Part shown: piece after piece, positions 49,214 to 57,170 of the stretch
Layout: the number at the start of each line of letters is the position of its first letter
Numbering within the stretch: position 1 is the stretch's first letter
Assembly: GCA_035517615.1 (NCBI GenBank)
Contig: DATIYM010000007.1
Location: forward strand, 230,726-294,725
Direction of reading: 5' to 3'
DNA from: AG25 sp035517615
GTDB lineage: Bacteria; Gemmatimonadota; Gemmatimonadetes; Gemmatimonadales; GWC2-71-9
DNA length: 64,000 nucleotides
Program-made: the position numbers and the translations under genes
The notes under the pieces: generated by a model
Seen by the model: only the letters and a program-made list of their open reading frames with translations
Database searches by the model: none
What the model was told of the DNA's origin: nothing

Positions 49214-50227
49214 TCAACTGTCCGGTTGAGAGGGTTTTCCCTGGCGTGCGCGCTGTTTGAGACGATCCAACTGGGCGTCGAGCGCCGGGTCGCCGGACAG
49301 CATGCCGTCGGCGATCCCGGCCAGCTCCTCGGCTTCCCGCCACTGATGCTCGAGGTCGCGCAGCTCGGACACCTCGTCGACTGCTATCTCCAGCGCCAGC
49401 CGGCTCGCGGCGTGCAGTTGGCCGAGCTCCGGATCGCGCCGTGACAGTTGTTGAATCAGTTCAAGGGGCCCTCCCCGCCGGTCGACTTCCTGAGCGGCCT
49501 GCTCGGCATGACCGCTCACGCCGCGTCTCGCGTTGAGAAAGGTCAACCCTCGACGCAGGGCTTGCGCCGCATCCGCCCCGGCGAGGAGTGCACCCTCGTT
49601 CCCGCATTTGGGGCATTCGATCAGGAGCGCGAGATCGGCGTGCGTGTCCCGAACGAGGCGGCCGTGGCGCAGGTGACGGGCGCGGAGACGCATCTCGCTG
49701 CCGCATGCCGCGCAGACCGGCGGCTCTCCCAGGCGCACGCGACGCCATCCGAGCGATTCGACGTACACGGCTTCGGCGACACGGCCGAAGTTCCAGATGA
49801 AGAAACCGAACGACCCACCCGCCCAGACGTTGGCGGCCACGCCGATCCCGACGGCGGCAATCGTGAGCGGGACCACAACCCGGGCGCGCTCGCGTTCCCG
49901 CGCGCGGAGCCGCTCGCCATAGCGCCAATCTACGAGCTCCATGCGAAGCGGCTGTCCCACGCGAATGAATTCGTACGAGCGCCAGGAGATGAGTGAAACC
50001 TGCGCGGAGCTGGCCTGCACCTGACCTTCACGCGCTGCGCGCGCGACGGCCTCGATTCGCTCGAGCCGGTCGTCAAATGGCGTGAGGTTCCAGCGTGCAC
50101 ACGAGCCGCAGATGACCCACAGCCTGCCGCGCGATTCGTCATAGGCCAGTCTGCGCCCAACGCCGAGGCCCGACGGACCTCCGTCTCCCCGTAGCCGGCT
50201 GTTACAGAACGCGCACGTCGTGTACAT
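49214..50227 (-). CDS. Zinc-ribbon and membrane-helix protein, unknown
   Basis: 337 residues. Two probable zinc ribbons: CAFC/CGSC near the N-terminus (about 5-43) and CAAC/CPKC in the middle (about 170-205). A hydrophobic hairpin lies between them (VVVPLTIAAVGIGVAANVWA and GGSFGFFIWNFGRVAEAVYV). The C-terminal ~110 residues are helical and charged (ELRDLEHQWREAEELAGIAD). ATG 50227, 2 bases after the glycine-oxidase-like gene. The position in front of lipA suggests co-expression with the lipoate genes, but I cannot name a function. Confidence 0.78.
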   Translation of the reverse strand: MYTTCAFCNSRLRGDGGPSGLGVGRRLAYDESRGRLWVICGSCARWNLTPFDDRLERIEAVARAAREGQVQASSAQVSLISWRSYEFIRVGQPLRMELVDWRYGERLRARERERARVVVPLTIAAVGIGVAANVWAGGSFGFFIWNFGRVAEAVYVESLGWRRVRLGEPPVCAACGSEMRLRARHLRHGRLVRDTHADLALLIECPKCGNEGALLAGADAAQALRRGLTFLNARRGVSGHAEQAAQEVDRRGGPLELIQQLSRRDPELGQLHAASRLALEIAVDEVSELRDLEHQWREAEELAGIADGMLSGDPALDAQLDRLKQRARQGKPSQPDS

Positions 50228-50229
50228 CG

Positions 50230-51321
50230 CTAGGGTGGATTCATCTCCCGGTCCACGCGCCACGCACTGACGTCGATGGCGGGAAGCCTCCCGGTCACGA
50301 GATCCGCTACCACCTCACCTGTTAACGCCGCCAAGAGCACACCGTTCCTGCCGTGGCCGGTCGCATAGAACAGGTTCGGCGCTTCCGGGTCGCTCCCCAC
50401 GAACGGTTGACCATCGGGCGTGAGGGGCCGCAGGCCTGCCCACATTCGCATCACCGGCTGCCGGAGCAAGGCGGGGAGCACGCGTCCGGCGCAGCGAAAC
50501 AGCTGGGCCAATCCCTCGTTGGTGACGCGCGCGTCGAAGCCGGCATGCTCCATCGTGCTCCCGAGCAGTGCTTCCGTGCCGCGCGCCAGTACGTAGGAGT
50601 GATCGTAATAAAGGACTGCGGGTGGTGTGCCGGGGGGCCACGAGGTTGCGGCCATCTGCCCGCGCACTGGTTCCACCGCAAGGGCACGCGGCAGCTGCTC
50701 GATTTGGGTGGACCAGGCGCCGGCGGCGATCACGACGTGTCCGGCGGAGATCGCACCCTCGGCCGTGACGACGCCGTTGACGCGGCCACGCTCGACCTGC
50801 ACCGAGCGAACCGCGGCGCGACTCACCACGGCGCCCCAACGTCGTGCATCGCCGATCAACGCCGTGGTGAGTGCGTGCGGATCGACTGCGCCGTCGTGCG
50901 GCGCGAACAACGCGCCGCGGCAGTCGCCGCCCACGCCCGGCCAGCGGTGCTGGACTTCGCGTGCGTCGAGCCACCGCGTATCGGAAGAGGCCATAGCCCG
51001 GAGCCGCTCGACTCGCGAGTCGTCGAACGCCAGCGCGGCTATGCCGCCTTGCCACAGCGCGATGTCGATTCCGGTGCTGTCCTTGAGTGCCGGCGCGAGC
51101 GTCCGATAGCGATTCCGGGCCAGGAGCGCAAGCTCGAGCGCGGCCGGTGGCATCGGCTCGATCTGTGCCGCCAGCATGCCCGCGGACGCGGGCGACGCGG
51201 CCCCTGGAACGGGGCCGGGCTCGCACAGTATCACCGACAGGCCGCGGGCGGCGAGAAACCGGGTGCAGGCGGCGCCGATGACGCCGCCGCCCACTACCGC
51301 TGCGTCGAAGGTTTGCTTCAC
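50230..51321 (-). CDS. FAD-dependent D-amino-acid/glycine oxidase (ThiO-like)
   Basis: 363 residues. The Rossmann GxGxxG motif is VVGGGVIGAACTRFLAARGL; DAO-family features are VDPHALTTALIGDARRWGA, EPVRGQMAATSW and the C-terminal NLFYATGHGRNGVLLAALTG. ThiO makes dehydroglycine for thiamine thiazole; no other thiamine gene is adjacent, so general glycine/sarcosine or D-amino-acid oxidation is equally possible. The start is probably GTG 51321; TTG 51351 in frame is an alternative. It heads the minus-strand block that ends at the molybdopterin gene. Confidence 0.87.
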   Translation of the reverse strand: MKQTFDAAVVGGGVIGAACTRFLAARGLSVILCEPGPVPGAASPASAGMLAAQIEPMPPAALELALLARNRYRTLAPALKDSTGIDIALWQGGIAALAFDDSRVERLRAMASSDTRWLDAREVQHRWPGVGGDCRGALFAPHDGAVDPHALTTALIGDARRWGAVVSRAAVRSVQVERGRVNGVVTAEGAISAGHVVIAAGAWSTQIEQLPRALAVEPVRGQMAATSWPPGTPPAVLYYDHSYVLARGTEALLGSTMEHAGFDARVTNEGLAQLFRCAGRVLPALLRQPVMRMWAGLRPLTPDGQPFVGSDPEAPNLFYATGHGRNGVLLAALTGEVVADLVTGRLPAIDVSAWRVDREMNPP

Positions 51322-51413
51322 GATCGTTTCATGCTTTCGCTGGCCGAGCAACGAAACCTGGAACTAGATTTCGACGTACGAGAAGTGGCACCGTTTCACA
51401 AGGGAGGCACAAC

Positions 51414-51626
51414 ATGTTTCGCAGCATACTGGGGTTTGCACTGTTCGCGATTGTCGCGCTCGTGGCCCTGAAGCTCGTGTTTGCGGTTCTCGGTCTCGCG
51501 ATTGGCATCACGATGACTCTGCTCATTTGGGCCGCGCTCGGGTACATCATCTATCTCGGAATCCGGATTGTCAGTCCGAATACGGCGCATCGGTTGCGCG
51601 AGATGATCCGCGGCCGTTCCGCGTAA
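51414..51626 (+). CDS. Small hydrophobic membrane protein
   Basis: 70 residues, with two membrane helices (GFALFAIVALVALKLVFAVL and GITMTLLIWAALGYIIYLGI) and a basic C-terminus. ATG 51414 has an excellent Shine-Dalgarno (AAGGGAGG). It is divergent from the oxidase gene and convergent with the deoxyhypusine-synthase-like gene. Function unknown. Confidence 0.75.
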   Translation: MFRSILGFALFAIVALVALKLVFAVLGLAIGITMTLLIWAALGYIIYLGIRIVSPNTAHRLREMIRGRSA

Positions 51627-51631
51627 GCGGG

Positions 51632-52618
51632 TTACGGCCCCGCCGCTCCCCGGTCGAGCCGGTCGAGCACCGCCCAGCAGATCAATGGAATCAACAGCTC
51701 GTGGTGGCCGGTGAGCTGCATTCCGTAGCCACGGCCGAGGCCGCTCCCCGCTGCCTGGGTGGGACGTTCCACCACATTCATGCGGGGGCGATACTGGCGC
51801 ACCATATCGCAGTCGCAGGCGGTAAACCCCACCGGATGACCATCATGCAGATTTCGGGCGACGCTCAACGCCTTGAGAAAGACCTCGGGCATGACGACGG
51901 CGCTCCCGAGATTGAGGACTACTCCGCCATCGTCCAGTCCGGGAAGGGCGGCCGCGAGGCGGCGAAAATCCGCATGACTGGTGGCGCCGAGCGCCGCGCC
52001 ATCGACGCTCGGGTGCTGGTGCGTGATCTCGGCGCCAATCGTCGTGTGGACCGTGATCGGCACTCCGAGAGAGGCGGCGGCGACTAGTATTGATACATCG
52101 GGCGCCGCGAGGGTGCGGCGTCGCTTCAGGTACTCCGACAGGGCTTCCCCCATTCCCTGACCGGCTCGCGCGCCTTCGACGATCGCGGCGTTCATGTCGC
52201 GCCCGGTTTCTTCCGCCATCCCGAACGTTCCGTCCGCGAGTCCGGCCGCCACATCTTCGCTCGTCCCGCCGTACGCCGCGAGCTCGAAGTCATGAATGGC
52301 GGCGCTGCCATTCAGCGCCAGGTGGGTGACGACGCGTCGCCGCATCAGCTCGATGAGCAGGGGGCCAAGCCCCACTTTGATCACGTGACCGCCGAGCATC
52401 ACCACCACGGCACGGCGTCCGGTGGCGCGCACCATGGCGGCGACGAGATACCGTATGTCGCGCACGGCGAGGACGTCGGGAAGCGATTCCCAGAACGCCG
52501 TAAAGCTCAAGTCTTCGCGCGGCGGCTGCCCGAGCAACGATGGATCGACCTTGTTGGAGCGGCGGGTAATGGAAACGGTTCGGATTCTCGACAGGTCGGC
52601 TTCGCGGTAATCCGTCAT
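51632..52618 (-). CDS. Deoxyhypusine-synthase-like protein, function unknown
   Basis: 328 residues. The fold resembles the deoxyhypusine synthase (DHS/homospermidine synthase) superfamily by eye. A GGHVIKVGLGPLLIELMRRR segment, ALNGSAAIHDFELAAYGGTS, TIGAEITHQHPSVDGAALGA and VVLNLGSAVVMPEVFLKALS take the places of NAD- and substrate-binding loops. The canonical catalytic lysine region of DHS is not recognisable, so the reaction is uncertain. ATG 52618 overlaps the GT2-DUF3108 stop (ATGA), placing it in an envelope glycosylation cluster. Confidence 0.65.
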   Translation of the reverse strand: MTDYREADLSRIRTVSITRRSNKVDPSLLGQPPREDLSFTAFWESLPDVLAVRDIRYLVAAMVRATGRRAVVVMLGGHVIKVGLGPLLIELMRRRVVTHLALNGSAAIHDFELAAYGGTSEDVAAGLADGTFGMAEETGRDMNAAIVEGARAGQGMGEALSEYLKRRRTLAAPDVSILVAAASLGVPITVHTTIGAEITHQHPSVDGAALGATSHADFRRLAAALPGLDDGGVVLNLGSAVVMPEVFLKALSVARNLHDGHPVGFTACDCDMVRQYRPRMNVVERPTQAAGSGLGRGYGMQLTGHHELLIPLICWAVLDRLDRGAAGP

Positions 52619-54156
52619 GAGTGTCCGCCTTCCTCCCGCGCCTCGCCAGGGTCGAACGCCTTCAGCTTGAGCGTCACCACACCGAACGAAAACTTCGATT
52701 GCAGCCCGAGCACCACGCGCTGCGGGTCGTCCGAGACCCACATGCGGGCGTCGGATTTCTCGGCAAAGATGCCACCGCCGTTCGGAATCGTGGGGCGCAG
52801 GACAATCGCATCCCACTTGCGCCCGGCCACATTCACTTTTTCATGGCCCAGGACTTCGATGATCACGGGGTTTCGCTCCGGCCGGAAGTACCGCCGGTAT
52901 TCATAGCGCTGATTGTCGGCGAGCGGGACGGTGCGGATCCAGTAGAGAAAGGCTGCGTCATCGAGCGGCTCGGGGACGGTGCGCGGCGTCGAGTCGGTTC
53001 CGGCTTCGTGGTAGTAGCCAGACTCCGGGTAGATCTCGAAGTGTCGTTCCCACGTCTTGCCCTTCTCTTCGGTCTGATTCCAGAAGCGGCGGGAGCGGAA
53101 ATCGGCTTGCCCCACCCAGGATTCGAGGGTCTGGTTGAGGTGATACCAGAGCGCGCCGCCTTCGATGTGAAATCGAAAATGGACCGACGGGACGCCGCGA
53201 ATCGTGTCCACGCCCGCGACTTCGAGCGTGGCCTCGCCGACGGAAAACACGCCAAATCGGGCGGCGTAGACGAGTCGCTCGCCTAATGCGAACGGAACCG
53301 GCGTGGAACCCCTGGGAGAGTGAGCGGAGGGAGAGGCAGGGTGGGGCGCGGCGGACGCCCTGCGTCCCGCGCCATTGCTGGTGCCCTGTGCCGCGCCCCG
53401 CCCCGCGACCACGAGCAGCGCGAGCGCCGTGGCAACCCCGCGCGCCGCCCGGATCGCGCGGCGTGCGCGCCAGACGCTTACGAGCTGCCGCCAGGGTGTG
53501 TTGCGCGGCGCTCGCTGGACGAGGTCATAGCGGGTGATCGCCGGCACCGCTCCGACGCGGCGGGCTTGCGGGAGCACGCGCGCGAGCAACTCGGCGTTCG
53601 CCGACCACCCCTCCGTGGTGAGCAACGGCGCGCCGTCGCGTCGCTGTGCCTGACGCCACACGATGAGCCGGAGCGCGACAAATCCCGAAATCGTGTCGCG
53701 CAGCCCGGGAAGCCTGAGGAGGCGCGGGGCGACCCGCCTCGCCCAACGCAGCGCCCGCGGTGCGTCGCCGCGCTCGCCCACCTGCTCGGCGACCACGATA
53801 TCGGCTCCGGACTCGAGCTGCCGCACCATGTCTTCCATGACGTCGGGCGACTGGCTGAAATCCGCCGGCAGAATGATCGCGCAGTCGCGGCGGGGACGAT
53901 CGCTGCGCTGCAGCGCGATGCGCAGCAGCTCCTCGATACTCCGCGCATAGCCCCGCCGCTCGCGGTGCGTCACCACGCTCATCGGCAGGACTTTCGCGTA
54001 CGCGGCCAGAACGCCGGCGGTCCCGTCGGTCGATCCATCGTCGCACACGAGCAGCTGGTATTCGCGGGAGAAATCGGTAAAGACCTGACGCACTTTCCAG
54101 AGCACGAGGCCCGCCGTGCGGGCCTCGTCGTGCACCGGAACGCAGACATAGATCAT
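52615..54156 (-). CDS. GT2 glycosyltransferase fused to a DUF3108 domain
   Basis: 513 residues in one frame. Residues 1-235 are a GT-A family 2 transferase (YVCVPVHDEARTAGLVLWKV, LLVCDDGSTDGTAGVLAAYA, IILPADFSQSPDVMEDMVRQ). Residues about 236-258 (RAARGVATALALLVVAGRGA) look like a signal peptide or membrane helix; a Pro/Ser linker follows. Residues 291-513 are a DUF3108 domain (PFALGERLVYAARFGVFSVG, WNQTEEKGKTWERHFEIYPE), usually an exported ~240-residue protein. Either a true fusion anchors DUF3108 in the periplasm, or two genes have joined by loss of a stop. An internal GTG at about residue 228 could still start the second protein. ATG 54156. Confidence 0.8.
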   Translation of the reverse strand: MIYVCVPVHDEARTAGLVLWKVRQVFTDFSREYQLLVCDDGSTDGTAGVLAAYAKVLPMSVVTHRERRGYARSIEELLRIALQRSDRPRRDCAIILPADFSQSPDVMEDMVRQLESGADIVVAEQVGERGDAPRALRWARRVAPRLLRLPGLRDTISGFVALRLIVWRQAQRRDGAPLLTTEGWSANAELLARVLPQARRVGAVPAITRYDLVQRAPRNTPWRQLVSVWRARRAIRAARGVATALALLVVAGRGAAQGTSNGAGRRASAAPHPASPSAHSPRGSTPVPFALGERLVYAARFGVFSVGEATLEVAGVDTIRGVPSVHFRFHIEGGALWYHLNQTLESWVGQADFRSRRFWNQTEEKGKTWERHFEIYPESGYYHEAGTDSTPRTVPEPLDDAAFLYWIRTVPLADNQRYEYRRYFRPERNPVIIEVLGHEKVNVAGRKWDAIVLRPTIPNGGGIFAEKSDARMWVSDDPQRVVLGLQSKFSFGVVTLKLKAFDPGEAREEGGHS

Positions 54157-54168
54157 CGGGCTGCTAAT

Positions 54169-55224
54169 CTAGGCGAGTGACTGATACACAGCCAAGACGC
54201 CGCGCGCCATCTCGGCGGCAGTGCCGTGTGGCGGCAACGTCGATCGGGGAGCATGGGTGAGCGCGGCGACGACTTTCTGTGCGAGCAGCTGTGCTTCGCC
54301 AACCGGCACGAGCCATTCGGGCGGGACGATTTCCGGAAGTCCCCCGCCCCGCGTGGCCACCACCGGCGTGCCGAGCGCCATCGCGTGCAGCACGACGCTC
54401 CCCAATCCCTCTTCGCTGGAAGACATCACGAGCACATTGGCCTCCGAGATCAGCGCATCCCCATCGGGCACGTACCCTAGCAGGTACACGCGATCCTCGA
54501 GTTCGAGCCTCCGGATCTCGGCCGCGAGCGTGGTGCGAAGCTCGCCTTCCCCAGCGATCGCCCAGCGCAGCGCCGGGCATTCGGTGCGGGCGAGCAGAGC
54601 GGCGCGAATCAGTGTGCGCTGGTCCTTGTGGGGTACCAGCGCCGCGACGTTGACGGCGAGCGGTGTATCCGCCGGGACGCCGATGCGCTCGCGAATCCCG
54701 AGCGGCCGGGCCGCGGCACGCCGCACTTCGTCGGGATCGATTCCGGAAGGCACGACCGCCACCCGATCAGAAGCGATGCCGTCCGACACAAGCACGTTTC
54801 GCACCGCGCGCGAAATGGCAATGATCCTGTCCGCCTGGAACCACACGCCGCCGGCACGCACGTGAAAGTCGACACGACGCGTCGCACAGAGCCGGATGGC
54901 ATCGGCCGCCGCGAGTCGCCGAGCCCAGGCGGCGAGTTGTAACGCGTGGCTGTCGTGGGCGTGAAGAATTGCGGGCCGGAACGCGCGGATTCGGCGCAGC
55001 AGACCCCAAAGGGCGCGCGGATCGTAGGAGATCGTCCAGGGGACCTCGTGTACGGTCACGCCGTCCGCCCGCGCCCGCCGGCCGAGCTCGCCGCCGCGAC
55101 CCGTGACCAGCTCGATGTCCACCACGTGCCCGCGCGTCAGCTCGCGCGCGAGCAGACGCACCTGGTTCTGCCCGCCGCGCCATTCGCGGCCTGCATCGAC
55201 CTCGATGACCCGGAACGGAGTCAG
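54169..55224 (-). CDS. GT4-family glycosyltransferase; CTG start
   Basis: 351 residues with GT-B fold. The N-terminal Rossmann half begins TPFRVIEVDAGREWRGGQNQ; the C-terminal half holds VVPSGIDPDEVRRAAARPLG, ALVPHKDQRTLIRAA and the EX7E nucleotide-sugar motif SSSEEGLGSVVLHAMALGTP. Starting at GTG 55161, the first canonical codon, would remove the first beta-strand and the GGQNQ loop. The family N-terminus starts exactly at CTG 55224, which overlaps the kinase stop as CTGA. It is followed 12 bases later by the GT2-DUF3108 gene; probably envelope polysaccharide or glycolipid synthesis. Confidence 0.92.
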   Translation of the reverse strand: MTPFRVIEVDAGREWRGGQNQVRLLARELTRGHVVDIELVTGRGGELGRRARADGVTVHEVPWTISYDPRALWGLLRRIRAFRPAILHAHDSHALQLAAWARRLAAADAIRLCATRRVDFHVRAGGVWFQADRIIAISRAVRNVLVSDGIASDRVAVVPSGIDPDEVRRAAARPLGIRERIGVPADTPLAVNVAALVPHKDQRTLIRAALLARTECPALRWAIAGEGELRTTLAAEIRRLELEDRVYLLGYVPDGDALISEANVLVMSSSEEGLGSVVLHAMALGTPVVATRGGGLPEIVPPEWLVPVGEAQLLAQKVVAALTHAPRSTLPPHGTAAEMARGVLAVYQSLA

Positions 55225-57170
55225 CTCAACCGTTGCCCGACACGGCCGATCACCCGGCGCAGCTCGGCCAGCGTGAACGGCTTGTGCAGATAGGGGCGAT
55301 CCAGGCTCTCGAGAAAGTGGAGCGTATCGCCCCGCACCGTGTCTCCGGTGGCGAAGATCACCCGGCGCGCGGCCAGTGGCTGCTGCCGGGCCAGCCGCTG
55401 ATACATCTCGCGTCCGCCGAGGTGCGGCATGCGGAGATCGCAGATAATGACGTCGAATGGATCCGCGATCGCGCGCTCGAGCGCGTAGGCGCCGTCCGAC
55501 GCCACTTCGACCGTGTGGCCCCAGCTCTCGAGGGTGGAGCGCATGTAATAGAGAATGTGCGGCTCGTCGTCCACGACCAGCACGCGGAGCGCCTGCGCAT
55601 CGGCCACCGGCTCCGCCGCCGGATCGCGCGGTGCGCTGCTCGTGCCGCCGGGCAGCTCGACGGTAAAGATCGCTCCCGCGCCGGGCCGGGCATCGAGCGT
55701 GATGCGGCCACCGTGCTCCTTCACGATGCCCTGGCAGATCGACAAGCCGAGCCCCGTGCCTTCGCCCTCCTGCTTGGTCGTAAAGAACGGCTCGAACACG
55801 TGCGGGATCAGCTCTTCAGGGATTCCTGGACCGTTGTCGGCCACGCTCACCGCGACGCCGTCGAGCCAGCGTTTGGCGGTGATCCATACGCGGCCACTGC
55901 GGTTCGCACCCGCGATGGCCTGGGTGGCGTTATTGATGAGGTTCACGAACACCTGCTTGATCTGGTTCGCGTTGATTTCCAGATCGGGCAAGTCGATTTC
56001 GAGCTCGAGCGTGGCCTCGACCTTGTGCGCCATGAGCTGATTGCGCAGCAGCGCGAGCGTGGATTCGAGCAGCGGTTTCAGCGACTGGACCTTTCGCTCG
56101 CCCTCCTGGCTGCGCGCGAACGACAGCAGGTTGCGCACGATCGTCGCGGCGCGCTCGGCCTCCTGGCGGATGACGTTCAGCGGCTCGGCGAGGGCGGGAG
56201 GCACCTCCCGCGATTCGGCCAGGAAGTCGGAAAAGCCGATCACCGAGGCGAGCGGGTTGTTGAGATCGTGCGCGACGCCCGCAATCAGTTGACCAATCGC
56301 CGACATTTTCTCAGACTGTATCAGCTGATCCTGGAGCCGTCGTTTCTCCGACTGGTCCTCGAGCAGGAGCACCGCGGCACCGGTGTCGGCGAGCGGGATG
56401 GTCGTGAGCTGGAGCGGCCGCTCGCCGGCGCGCAGATCGGCCGTGTTCGGGGTGCGTTCCGTCACCGCGCGCCCGATTGCCTCCGCCCACCCTGGAGGCA
56501 CGAGATCGAGCCAAGGCCGGCCGGGAATCGAGGTCACTGGGGTCGCCACGAGGTCGGCGAACACCCGGTTGGCGCGGCGCACGACGCCGTTCGCGTCCAC
56601 GATGCAGATGGCCTGCGTGATGGCGTCGACCGTCTGCTCCCATTCGCGCTTGGCCGACGAGAGCAGCTCGAGCAGGCGGCCGTTCTCGAGGGCGATGGCT
56701 GCCTGCGCGACGGCCGCTGCCACGAGCGTCAGGTCGTCGGGTCCGAACGCCGCGGCCCGTTCGCGCGACAGCGAGACGGCGCCGATCGGCCGTCCCGATG
56801 CCATGACCGGCACGCCGATCCACGACGCCGGCGCATCGCGCCCCAGCTCGATGTTGTGGCTCTTGGCGAGCGCCGCCACGTTGCGCGCGAACAGCAGCGG
56901 GCCGCGCTCGAGCGCCAACTGGACGAGCGGGTCCGCGGAATGCGTGCCGGCGCCAGACGCCGAGTCGTAGGCGACGGACAAGCGGTTTTCCTGATCGAGG
57001 AGAACGATGACGAGATGATCCGGCGAGAGTAGCTCGGTGAGCGCGCGAGCGACCAACTCGATCGCGGTGCGCGGACGGAACGCGCCGGCCAGTTCCTGAG
57101 CGAGTGCCGTAAGCCGGGCGAGCAACTCGGTGCCGTTCTTCGGGGTATGTTCCCTTGGAGGGCTACGCAT
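55221..57170 (-). CDS. Hybrid histidine kinase: GAF-PAS-HisKA-HATPase-receiver
   Basis: 649 residues, no membrane helix. GAF about 15-165 (DHLVIVLLDQENRLSVAYDS), PAS about 170-270 (SAKREWEQTVDAITQAICIV), HisKA with His 301 (GVAHDLNNPLASVIGFSDFL), HATPase (NNATQAI, DNGPGIPEELI, GEGTGLGLSICQG) and a receiver with Asp 578 (VIICDLRMPHLGG) and KPF lysine. ATG 57170 (MRSPPREHTPKNG) is chosen; ATG 57221 lies inside the divergent gene. The kinase stop overlaps the CTG of the GT4 gene, suggesting it controls or is controlled with glycosyl transfer. Confidence 0.93.
   Translation of the reverse strand: MRSPPREHTPKNGTELLARLTALAQELAGAFRPRTAIELVARALTELLSPDHLVIVLLDQENRLSVAYDSASGAGTHSADPLVQLALERGPLLFARNVAALAKSHNIELGRDAPASWIGVPVMASGRPIGAVSLSRERAAAFGPDDLTLVAAAVAQAAIALENGRLLELLSSAKREWEQTVDAITQAICIVDANGVVRRANRVFADLVATPVTSIPGRPWLDLVPPGWAEAIGRAVTERTPNTADLRAGERPLQLTTIPLADTGAAVLLLEDQSEKRRLQDQLIQSEKMSAIGQLIAGVAHDLNNPLASVIGFSDFLAESREVPPALAEPLNVIRQEAERAATIVRNLLSFARSQEGERKVQSLKPLLESTLALLRNQLMAHKVEATLELEIDLPDLEINANQIKQVFVNLINNATQAIAGANRSGRVWITAKRWLDGVAVSVADNGPGIPEELIPHVFEPFFTTKQEGEGTGLGLSICQGIVKEHGGRITLDARPGAGAIFTVELPGGTSSAPRDPAAEPVADAQALRVLVVDDEPHILYYMRSTLESWGHTVEVASDGAYALERAIADPFDVIICDLRMPHLGGREMYQRLARQQPLAARRVIFATGDTVRGDTLHFLESLDRPYLHKPFTLAELRRVIGRVGQRLS

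Noticed and set aside
55233..57032. A 599-codon plus-strand frame opposite the hybrid kinase
   Set aside because: The minus-strand kinase has all catalytic motifs; the antisense frame has none.
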